Below the pieces are notes generated by a model. It saw nothing but the letters and a program-made list of their open reading frames with translations. It did not search any database and was not told the DNA's origin. DNA of 64,000 nt from Schistocephalus solidus (Eukaryota > Platyhelminthes > Cestoda > Diphyllobothriidea > Diphyllobothriidae), in NCBI GenBank assembly GCA_017591395.1, contig WEDG01000327.1:124001-188000 (forward strand), written 5' to 3'. Numbering within the stretch: position 1 is the stretch's first letter; the number at the start of each line of letters is the position of its first letter. Below, piece after piece: positions 14,801 through 26,800 of this stretch. Position numbers and translations under genes: made by a program.

Positions 14801-17800
14801 CTTCTGTCCTCTAGTTTGTTACACCTTTACACGGTCCTTTTGAAGTGTGTGTGTGTCCCCTAAACGGGCCGCGTGGTAGATGCGCTGGACCAACACGGGA
14901 GCCAAATCAGGGTGCAACAGGCCTTATTATTCTGAGATGCGGTCCCATAACAAATGCCGAACATGGGGAGTACGCGTACCGAATATGGGCATGCGTAGGA
15001 GCAGGCTCATGCAGCACCCCGCTTTACCACTCCGTGGGAGATGCTTCATCTGCACCCGACTCCCGCCTCCGGTCTTCTTGACCATGTCGTGACACCGGGC
15101 ACAGGCGAGTAAAGGACTTTAGAGTGCGGTAGATGCAGTACAAGTTTTTCTATCACTTAAAACTTATTTGCGCACAAGTCACCGTCCCTGTACCACTCTT
15201 CTTTGGAGCATCTGGGAACATCGTCGGACTGCGACGGTCGAACTATCGTGTATGGTGAAGCAGATATGCTTTGCATGTTGTACCATGCTCTTTTGACCAG
15301 GGTGGAGCAGGGGCGCAGTGGATGACAGAACTTCATAGCTCATCTACACGTGTCACGTACGACCTGGTCTCTCACTTCAGACACTCGCGGGCCTCAGTAG
15401 GGGTGCCTCGGATCTCTTCTGTAAGAGTGCGCTAATCTCCCCTGACTGAAAGATATAATGATGGTTTGTGTATGGCTTTGGAGCTCCTGGCATTGAGCCT
15501 TGACGTTCGATCTCGCAGCAGCTAGCAGTTTCTTATCCAAAAGTTTTCAGTATCTTTTTACAAGAGGGAGACATTTTTTGAAATGACGTTCATTACGTGA
15601 ACGTATAATTTCTCTAGGATGGGTTATAACTGCTAAGTCGTTACCCGTTTTCTACCATAAACATGCAAATAGAGACCACTTTTTACCCATGTAAATTTAT
15701 TTATAGAAGGTACCGGAATGTATTCTCTGACAAGTGCGCAATTTGCCCCTTCATATACAGCTGTATTTTTTAATCATATCTCCTCACCCTGTACACTACT
15801 ATAGGCACATGTGGTTTGCACAACTGCTCCGGTAATGGAGTCTGCATGGAGGGTGTTTGCCGCTGCTTTCAGGGCTGGCTGGGAGAAGCCTGCGATCAAC
15901 CCCTGGGCAGTGTTCACTTCCTCGAAGCCTCCTCTTCCATCCCCAAGTCGGCCTCGCCTCCATCTCCCGCCTCTCCGGTGTCAGTCAGAGGCGAGGCCAA
16001 TTTTGAACCAAGTGACGGCGGACTTCTTAAGGATTCGCCATCCTCCGACCTCGCTGATGCATTTTGCTCTTTTAACGGCCATCGCGATGTCAACGGACTA
16101 TGTCGCTGCAAACCTGGATTTGATGGGAAAACCTGTGATAAAGGTAACCCGGTACCCCCTGATTAGTTTATTGATGTGGCACTCCTGTCCTGTACACCAC
16201 AGCACCAACTCCTGTTTCGGCAACTGCAAACTTTCAGAATGCCTTACTTTGCCGCCAGCTGCCTCAAACTATGGTGTCACTCCCCTCCCCCCTCCTCAGG
16301 TTTTGCGACAGACTCAGAAACTATTCACACCGACTTGTGTCGCATTGTTAGGCTTAAAGAGCGCTTTCTATGATTTGAGGAGTCGTATCCCCTCCGTTCC
16401 CCCTTACCCGTGTTTGATTTGCTCGTTGGGTAATGCCTTGTCAAATACAGTTTTTCGATCGAAGCAACTACCTAGACTTCTCATTCACGGCCTGCTCCGC
16501 TCCCCCTTCATAAGCGGTCGGAGGTGTCGCGGTCGGTGCTTTGCGCAGTAAGGTGGGCGGAGGAAAAAAGGGGGTCCCACATCCCCCCGCCACACTGATA
16601 GGTTGCCTTGACCAATGTAGCGCGGCTCAAGGCGCAATTTAAGTACACTTTCGAAATATTTTTTGATTCCTCTCGGTAGCCGGACCAACCGAAGCCTTCT
16701 TCGGTAGCCTCGGTCACCTTCTAAACTACGCTACGTCTCAGCTGCCTAGGTTCGGTTTTGATTATATCTACTATGAATTTGGGTGATTGTTTTTAACGAA
16801 ACAGTGCACTGTTTTGCCGTTTGTAAGCCCGAGCACTGGTTGTATATGATCGATGACGCACAATCAACCACCTTTGATCCGCTGGTTCCATCTTTATTCG
16901 TTGATGAACGCCCACCGATCGTTAGCGGAACTCATTCGTCCCGCTCTGTGTTGGGGATCATTCTCGAGCGCGGCTGGCAGCCGCATAGTGGCTAGTAGTA
17001 GTAGAGGCAGAATATCAATACCGACGAAAACAAGAGAAACTGGAATAGCCATTTCTGGCTCATTAGCCGTCATCAGCCAGGCATAACCAACCCAAAATGG
17101 TGCCCCACCCGAGACTCAAACCCGGGTTATGTATGACTGGCTGATTATGGCTAATGAGCCAGAAATGGCTATTCCAGTCTCCCTTATCTTTTTCGGCATT
17201 GCTATTCTGGTTCCATCTTTACTGCCCATCCTTGGAACTGTGCTATTTGCTCACTCAAGCTGTTGTGCTTGGTGGTACATATTTGATTGATTGGGGCGTT
17301 CCCGAAAACTATAATGTTTGCTTCGCCGCCTTAGGTCAGGTGGGGCCTAAATAGCCATTTAAAACAAAAATTGGTTTGTAATGGAAAGGCCGCAAAAGGC
17401 CATTTATCACATCTGTGTTCGATTTTGCGCTGTTGCTTCTGTGCTCACATGTATTCCTAGCCTATCAAAACTGCCCTGGCTTGGCCTAGTTAACACCAAT
17501 GCCTGTTACCCCTGCCTCGCTAAGTTGTCAACTTTTCGATTTATTGTCTGATTATGGTTGAGGTTTCTGCTCACTGGTGTGGCCAGACTCAGTCTACCAT
17601 ATGTTTGATCTTGTCTTTATTATCTTTGTTCTGTCAATTCTGTGTCAACGCGCTTATTCTCCGCCCTGATTTTCGGAAGATTCCGCTCCGAAATCATCAG
17701 CAAAGGGCATAGCCATTCAAGCCGGATGACCCACCCATCACCACGAGATAAGGATCTAGTAGATTGTTTGCGAATACAAAACCTTTGTTTCCTCTGAGTT

Positions 17801-20800
17801 GGTGACAGCCAAATACATCGAATCTGACAAGTCCTGTCGTGGTGATTGCAGTTCAATTCAGTTTTATTCGCTCGATAATTTCTCAAGGACTGGTAAAATG
17901 TTATTTGGTGTTTAAGGCATATTCGTATAATTCATCTGACCCAATTGCAAAAAAATCAGCTGCACCTATAAGTAACTTAGTGTGGCAGTCATTTCATTGA
18001 TGCTACACTGATTGCTAAGGAAATCCTAATCGGACAGTCAGCTTATTGCATCGGTAAATTCCATATTGCAATTGGTAAATTCCATACATGCATCTGGCTG
18101 GGCGGGTAACTTGACTCCAATGTAATTAAACTCACCGCTCCTGCTTGGGGCATAGTAGCTCAACTGGTTAGAGCAATGGTTGTACACAAGCCTTACATTT
18201 GATGTTGTGGGTTTGAACCCCACCAAGTTTTCCGCATTTGCGTCAGATTAAAATATAATTTCCGAAGTGCAGTGATTCCAGGAATCACAGTGGGGCCCGG
18301 TGCTCCCTGGCGAGCTGAAGACCTCACATTTCTGTTATTTAGCTTCAGAAATATCGGCGAACCACGTGTGTGCACTCTGAAGTTGGTGTCAATACCGCTG
18401 CTGCTGGACAGGAAATTGCTCCCCTCTTCCTCAGTGCTGCTAATGGCCCTTGGCATGTCAAACCAGGAAGCGTTGACTGCAGAGGTCTAGTCGCCCAAAC
18501 GTCTGGTTAATCCATGTCTCACCCGACAGAACTTTGTGGGATGTCTTGGGTGGCCGAATCGGCTGCAAGAATTCCTGACTTCCAAGACAGACGTCCTTAC
18601 CAACCCGCTCGGTTCCAGGAATGTGTCGCGGAGTGAGGAGTGAATGGTGGGCAACATTCATAGTGTCGAAGTACACCTTAGCTCATTACCTCCTTACAGG
18701 TAACTGATTTGCCAGAATGGTACGCAGACACGCCTGAAGCCATTACCACTGCACGTTTTATGAGTGCTTACCTTGCAGACCCAACAGCCTGCTGATTTCG
18801 TGCCAGTCCTCATTGAGGATCTTTCAATTGTTCGTCACTTATTAAAACTTCCGTTGGTCCGTGGTTAGGCTAAGGTCTGGGCTGTCATCTTGAGTCATAC
18901 CTCTTTCCTGTCGAAAGGCACCCAAGCCACAAATTCCCCAGGAGGGTCCTCATTGACTAGGCGCACGTTCTCGTAAGCTTAGTTGATCATTAATCAACGG
19001 CTTCGTGCTTTATATTTCCGTTTGCGTAAAAACCGGCTTTTAAATGTCCCCACTACCCTCGAAACACATGAGCACTTACCTCCTGCCTGAACATTGTTGA
19101 TCAGATTTTCTCGGGTAAAGAATGAACGATACGGGGTTATCATCCGACTACGATCCCCTACCGCAGTGTTCCAGATCCCAGATTCGAATCCAGGGACTAA
19201 AGGCAACCTAACCTACACCGTGAGATTTGGACCGACTCTTCAAAGCCCTTCAATTGGGCTTTTCTAAAGGTCAGTAGTGGCCAGACCAACAAATCTCGGG
19301 ATTGAAACGCTGTGTGCGACAGCGGTGGCTGGGAATGTGGGCCCCTTGATTTGCAGGATTTTTCGTAGTCTTTCAAGTACAAGCAATTGCCGTCCATGAA
19401 TAAACCGACCTTTGGCTGGTCAGAGCCCTATGGCTCTTCCCCTACGAAGCTCGAAACCGCCTTCGCGTCACTACGTACGTGTTGTATGCTTTTTGCTCCA
19501 TTTAAGGTGAATTCACGCTTATGGTCACTACTGCGCATAATGGGGAATAGTAGCAGTCGGAGATGAACCATCAGTAGCCAGTGCAGCGTCTTAGTCTCTG
19601 TATTTTCGCAAATACTGGGTACATGGGGAAAATCAAGAATTACACTCACCGATGGTATCAGCTACCACCTACAACCGAAGCCGTCACAGCGGCGCGATAG
19701 GGTGAGTCAGCCCGACTTTTTTCGATGTCCCTCCACCTCCCTGATGTATCTTCATGCAATCTTCCTAGCCCAACTGTTGCCATTATTTTTGCCGTGTCAA
19801 ATTTCGCATGCGTAAAATCTTTTACCCCACGTTCTAACTTAACAAACCGCTTTAGTAGCATGACCGTACTCTTGTGCTATTAACGCATGCTCTTGGTCAC
19901 AGTAGCATGCCCACCCTCGCCAAGTTACAGCTAGTGACTTTACAGCTATCACACATTCCTTTTCAGTAATAGCTTGACCTTGGACTGAGTAATTTGAGAA
20001 TGAGGAGTAATGCGCCACACTAGATACAAGCTACTTTGCCACCAGGATCTTTAGCGTATTGCCATGATAGGCACTCTATTGATCGCTTGCTGATCAATAA
20101 TTACTCAGCTCTCCACTGCTGTAGGTATCATTAACTCCTTTGTGTGCTGCCTCGATGCTGTTGACGGGGCCTCAGTGAAACTCAATATAGTATGGCGTGG
20201 GTGATTGTACACAGTTCGTTAAAAAGGCTGACTTTCCAACGATGGTCGTTGTCTATTTCTATTGTACCCAACGAATCAGTGCTGTTGTTTTTATTTATCG
20301 GCATGTCAGCACTGAACAGCTAAGAAAGCAAAGGGGTTGTCAGTTTGGCACGCCTTCCAGGCCTATGTAGGGCGTCCCATCAAGCCTCCTGGCTTTAATA
20401 AACCGTAAGAAGGCTGAAAGGACAGGAGGAATGGGACAGCAGGTGTCTCTGACTTCTTCAGCGCCTTCCTCAGCCAGCCATACTGCTCGGCTAGCACCTG
20501 TCACTAGACATAATCCCATTTGTGCTGCTTGTTTGTGCGCATCTGTTCTGTTCACTTGCAAACTTCGGTTGAGGTTACAGCTGACTGAAGGACATAAAAA
20601 GGCTGGAACCGTGACTATCTCGTACTCTTCTATGTCAGTCTGCACCCATAATTATTTGCTTTGTTATTTTGCAACCCATCACCCGATCGCCTTTTTGCGA
20701 TCCTACCGCTGGAGGACGAATCTATTTCTATACAATGCCCAGCCAATCGTTGCGTGAGGATTCGACTGGGACTTTTAGTTAGAAGCCATGATGCAATCGC

Positions 20801-23800
20801 TTCGCCATTTTTCTCAATCCCTGGGTTTCGATTCTCGTTGGCAACTTTACGATTTCCTGCATCGTAAGAATCAATTGTTCTGACGGCTTCTTCGTTCGGC
20901 AGGTCTCCCTGACGTCGTCTCACTTATGGTGAAGTAGTTTCCTCGCGATTTGTTTGGTATAGTATCCGCATCGGAGGGTCTGTTAATGAGATGTTTACAT
21001 GGCCTGCCATTAGTTTCGTCCACTTTAGCCCAACACCTCATTTTGGCATTATATTCAATGGCTAACGACTATTCTCCATTCAAAGTTTTCCTCGGAACAA
21101 AAGGTATGCACGATCTAGAAGGACTGAGGACTAGGGTATGCTTGATTGCGCTTTCCTGGAACAACTGAGATTAGACGTAGGTTTCATTTCTTCCTACAGG
21201 GTTCCTTCTCTAAAGGGTCCTTCCTGGTGCCTATCGACCAGTATTTCTCTTGAAACGGCACTTCGAAAATCCCACCATTTTCAATCACTTCGTTAGAGTA
21301 ATCTTCAATTTAAACAACAAGTTCTGTTCGAAAGTGACAGCTGAAGTCAAACCCGCACGCAGTAACTAATGACATTTTTTGTCAGTCTCATTGATATTTT
21401 CTCTGGTTTGAGCGTGACTACGCACTGTCACACGTTTTTTCCTGTCAAACATCTGTCCTGAGCTCTTTTTTGTCTCATCAATTCGAGCACACTTTAATAA
21501 TCGTCCTGTTTGTAGTCTGTCCACGATTTCGAAAGGTTTGCACTCCCATTTTATGAGATCCTCGATGGACTCAGTTTGGTACAACGTCCTGACTGATTTG
21601 GGAATTGAGGTTGGATCTGCTGTCCTCGACTGTTGACATTCTGATGAATCCAAATAAACCGTCGCAACTCCTGTCTGTCCGTGGTGAGGTCAGGGGCGTC
21701 ACGTTAGCGTGTAACCTTTCTCGATTGAAGAGAACTCATCTACTTACCACGAAAATTTTCAAACATTTTACTGAAGCATGAGCATGCTTTGACGCTGCAC
21801 TTGATACACTTCTTCGAGTGTAGTGTGTGTAGCTAGTGACACCTCAGTGATGTTAGCATATACAAGTGGTAAATTTTTGACGGACTTTGTGCGTATGTGA
21901 CTCTAACCTGTAGACTTCGTTTCGACACCGAGCAGACCACTCGTAATCTTTGCACACCTCCGAGCACGCCTCAAAACGGCCAACCAAGACATCCACTTAC
22001 ATCTGATAGATAAGCCTCGAGGGCATCTGAGGGGGTGACCCCCTTTTGGAGTTAACGACAGGGTGACTGGGCGTAATTACCAGCGTCAAGGTTGCTTTCA
22101 CTCTTTTTACTTTACTCTCATTTATTAGTAGAGAAGGCAGTCACAGCCGAACCGAACTTATCACCGGTTAATTCTGTACCTTAACGGGGAATGTGGCAGC
22201 TGGTGGATGTCTACTAACAAGTTCCCCCATTAGCGCTGACCTTTTTCAGCTTACGAAGGGTTTTCTGTCACTATTTAATCGCCTGTGTATGCCATCACTT
22301 GCGGTAGGAGTCTGCCAGCGTATCAAATCATTCCCGACAGCACTCCTATAAAGCGGTAGTCATTTTGAAGCCTTTGGATAAAAAGGATACTTTTTAAATC
22401 ATCCACGAACATGCACACCGTCTCAACTCGTGCGTAACAATTTAACTGCACAACCGATAGAACCTTCTCCACAGCCCTTAATACTAACCCATTAGATTTT
22501 CGTATATTCTGAGGTTTGCCATATCACCTCTGAAATGCATCTACTTCTCAAATTTGATGGAGATACTAATTTTCTTTCGCCTCCGGAGCTTAAAACCGCT
22601 TGCATGTTATGGAGCATTTTTGGTGGACAGTCAGAGTTGTATGAAGGAAAGAACAGGTGTTTTAAAAAATGGTGTTTTCTCCTTTTTAATCTTTACGAAT
22701 GGCAGCAAAATTAAGGGCAGTATTTATAGGATGCCGGAGGAATAACCGACTAAAATATCTGCACACAAAATTTAATTTAATTTCGATGGTTACTTTTGTC
22801 CTATTTAGCAGTAAGTTTTTCATACTTTAGATGCTTCCTGTTCAAATCTGTGCGTACACGGAGTTTGCATCGAACGAAGCCAGTCGCCACTTGTTGGATT
22901 TCCTACTTCCCTCATGTCGCTCGCTCCCGCTGTTTGCCTTTGCAATGACGGTTGGCGTGGCGTCTATTGTGATATCCCGACCTGCGGCTCGGCATGCCTT
23001 CGAAACGGCCAATGTGTGAACGATGCCTGCGTCTGTAATCGCGGCTGGAACGGTCTCAATTGTAATCTGTGTACGTGTGTGAGGCAGCCGCCTCTTTGTG
23101 TATTTTTGTGTAATGCGTAGTTTTATATCTTGATAAGTTTGCAACTGACGAAATTTCTTCATCTTTTGTCCGCTTCCTCTAGATGGTTGTCCGCTTGACT
23201 GCAGTGGACAGGGCCAGTGCCTGAGGAACTCTGAGGGGCAGTACTACTGCCACTGCCTATCCAATCGCAAGGGCTCCGCTTGCCAGGTCCCCATTGAAAT
23301 ATCTTGCAATGATGGACGTGATGACGATCAAGGTATGGGTTTCTATGCCCCTTGGTGCATAAAAATGTGGGAATGTTGTCGGTTTTAAGTATAAACACGA
23401 CTATGTTTAAGTGGGCTAATTCTGTCCGTCACGAACGACAAAAGTTAACCTTGTTCCCGGCGTGCAGTGGTGACTTGCGGGATACTTTCTTCACTCTGCA
23501 TTCCAACACTCATACGCCCCCCTCCCCCACTCCCCTGATGACAAGATATTGTTGATGGATCGAATTGTTCCGTCAGCTGGTTACCCTCCAATTCACGACT
23601 TTCGGTGCATCGTGGTAATTTGAGGTGCATTTGACGGAAACCCAAGCCCACCCACTCCCAATCGGGGGCCGCTGATGTATCAAACCAAAAAGCACTGAAT
23701 AACTGCTAAACTAGTGTAGACGTAAACCTGTTAGCAGCGTTAGATCTTACGTTAGGCCTCGCTCGCAGTTTCGCTTGACTAAATCTTGTCATCTGTAGAG

Positions 23801-26800
23801 GGTAGACAGAGTGTGACCGACCCTACCAGTCGAAGTTCAAGTGCTCGTCTTACTTCTTCACCTTCTGCAGCGGTACGCAACTTACGGCTACTCCCAATTT
23901 CTGAAGAATAAATGAAGATGGTGCAGCGGAAAACCTCATTGGCCGCAACTGGATGCTAAACCTATCCACACGGCTGCGGTAATGGAATCAGTCTAGAGGC
24001 GGATGAGATGAAGAACTGAACCCGACAACAAGTGTCCCCGCGCCAGATCGTTCGTTTATAGGCCATGCGAAGTGTTCTCCAAGGTCAAATGTGACGCACT
24101 TAGGGAACTCAAGGTCAACCAACAGCTTGACATGGTGGCGTACACCGTTGTGGTGGGCACGACAGGTTACCTTCAGCTGGCCAAGACCTCACTACCGGAT
24201 TGTCAGTTTCGTGTCCTATGTGAATGCAATGCCAAAAGATGGATGAAAGCAATAGTTAATGTGACGTAGTTAGCAGTCAGGAAGTCGGATGCAATATGGT
24301 TGATCTACGGTCGCATAGCGAAAGATCAAGGAGCGTTTTTAGTTCGATTTTTCGGCGTCCGCAAGTAAACGTAGCATGAAGATGACCTCACTTTGTTATA
24401 CTTGCGCACTCAAGGGTACTCTTAGTTACAAATGGGCAAAGTACCTGTTTCTGAGTCACTTTTATGACTGCCGATTTCAGTCGCCTTATTTCGTCCACCA
24501 AAGGGGATTCGCGGAGAAGCCAGAAGCGGCAAACCTCCAGTCAAACGGTGTCACGTCGTCTTATGATGTCGGGCCTTCCATCCCCCCACTTGCATTGAAC
24601 GGTGTCTGGAAGTTGAGACCAACAACGGGGTGCTCGGAGTGGATAGTTACCTTGTCAATTTCATCAACTACTGCTTCCAGATATGAAACGAGAGACTGAA
24701 TCGTATCGGACCCTAATTTTGCTGCTAGTGGGCGCTCCCATGCGTCAATAACGTCTCAGCTTCCGTCAGCCAATTTCTAACCTTTCCTGAATGTGGAGGA
24801 GGTATGATGCCAAATATGAGGTCTCAGCCCACTCGATGGAACACGGTCATAGCTTCACGTTCGGTGAAGTCGAATGTTGACGAGATATGGGCGCCACGAA
24901 TCGCGAGTTGCTTGAACCACGGTTCTGCGGTGCGTAGTTCATCAGCAAACGCAAAGACCTATGCCCACTCTAGTTAGCTCTGAACCTGTTTGGGCAGAGT
25001 CCTCGGACGCGTGGGGGCATGTGAGTGATCAATGCTTCAAATACGGGTGTTTGTAACTGGCTGTCCGAGCACTTATCAAACCACTGACTATCACTAAGGG
25101 TAAGGGCGCGGCGTTTGACGATTCGAGTACTGTGAACGAGGACCCACTTATCACACTAAGTGTGACCGCCTGCGATTAATGCGGGATCTGCCATGTTGGC
25201 TAGGTGTGTGTTGACGCAGTAACTGTATCCTCTAAATTATGCAGCGCCATCAGTTGTGGTGTCTTATGTCAGATCGCATGTTGAACCTCAGGTAAGTAGC
25301 AATTCTTATTCCAATTAGCGAGTCTATTCAGAAAACATTATGTTCAACGCGGATAGGTGTGTGATCCAAGCGTTTTCTTAATTCCCTCCCTCCTGTTATC
25401 ATCAAACTGAGTGTAATAATCTTCGACTCTTGTTGCTATCATCGTACGTTTTTTGATGGGAGGGCGATTTGCAGCTCTAGTTAACGGACTGAGCATCCAT
25501 TTTTTTCATTTGCTGCCGATATGTCTGGTGACAATGTAAACAGCGATTATGGCAGTAGTATGACTTTATTGTTACTGTTATGACAAACATTTTTTTCTGG
25601 AATCATCTCGTAGATGGTCTTATCGATTGTCTGGATCCAGACTGCTGTGGCACTCCGCACTGCGAAAAGCTGACGCGGGTACGTGGAAATCAGCAAGCTG
25701 CCGAGGACGCTCGTGAAAGCTGTGCCCATAGTAACGACCTCAGCGGCCTCATTTTAAGCACCAAAGTCGCCCCGCCTGGGAGTAGTTTTTACGAACAGTT
25801 GGAATTCCTCATGCTTCGAGACGTTACAACTGACAAGGCTAATCCACGGTAAGACACCATCCTCCATGACTGCTTAGTTCCTCTTACCTTTTTCCCATCT
25901 GCAAGCCAATTTTTCAATTATTTTTCCTTTAGGCGTGTTTCGGTGGTTCGCGGTGTGGTCCGTCAGTGGGACGGCACTCCATTCTGGGGCTGTAGGATCT
26001 TCGATCGATTGAACCTTGTGGTGGGCTCCACTCTCACTGACAAAAATGGAAGGTACATTTTGGCCTCTAACGTTTATTCTGTTCTAGCAAATGTATTATA
26101 AACGTAAATCACAAGGCTGGCCGCAACTTGACGTTACTGGGGCAAGGAGACGTCGCGAGGGGTAAGCCTAGAAACCCACGGCGGGGGAGTGGTCAATCAC
26201 TGCCGCGCAGTTTTGACCGCACTTTCGTGACCTTGAACGCCCGCTTGTCACGCGCATGTCACTCGATGCCCAGTACTCGGGACTGACACGTTGAAGTGCA
26301 GAGTGGACTTCTTATATTTAACCAACACTCCCTCTGTCGATGCTTGGCTCCCTCTACACCCGCGCGCTTTGGAGTGTGCAACCGTACCGCGGCCATGGCT
26401 TGTTTATAAGATATCATAAAGGCTGAAGCTTTTACTGCTGTTTCCTTATCTGCCGATGGCATTTTGTACGTGCTTGAAGGCAGACACATTTGTGGATCCG
26501 CCCACCGACAACACTCTTTGGTGAAAACTTAAGAGGAACGAAGGAGTCATTGCTTTCTGGCGTATCTCAACGTTATGTTACCCCTGGCAGAAGCCACCAA
26601 TTTTAAGAAAGGTTTCCCAGCACCGGTTAAACTCTACTCGACTCAAACACGATCTCCACTGTAGCTTTACATGCCAAAGTTAGTCAAACAGATGAGTGAC
26701 GCGCTTTAGGCGCATTCTTTCGTTCGCGTCAGCCACTGCATTGTATCACATTTGTAGATTTTACTCAGACTGAGGCAATATGAGAAAGGGGGGACAGAAT

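Larger units (their letters stand above)
4870..15804. other. intron 2 (10.9 kb)
   Basis: 4980-6500 is strongly AT-rich with no features. 7260-9960 is copy 1 of the long repeat. 9960-13000 holds unrecognised decayed sequence, with a 13-base G run at 11247-11259. tRNA-like SINE heads lie near 13030-13190 and LINE unit A at 14845-15270. 15270-15780 shows nothing clear. Confidence 0.6.
16144..22830. other. intron 3 (6.7 kb)
   Basis: It contains the inverted pair of short retroposons at 17000-17205 and a tRNA-like SINE head at 18140-18232. The rest (16144-16990 and 18300-22830) has only short frames without recognisable similarity. Minus-strand frames near 20340-20645 and 21366-21653 are open for about 100 codons, but no family is evident. 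Confidence 0.55.

Noticed and set aside
15811..16551. 246-codon plus-strand open frame
   Set aside because: It overlaps teneurin exon 3 in another frame and runs on into intron. It lacks EGF cysteines, while the frame at 15805-16143 carries two EGFs with matching splice sites.
19150..19215. Another SINE head on the minus strand (ggattcgaatctggg)
   Set aside because: Only a B-box-like sequence is present. No A box at a suitable distance and no shared tail were found.
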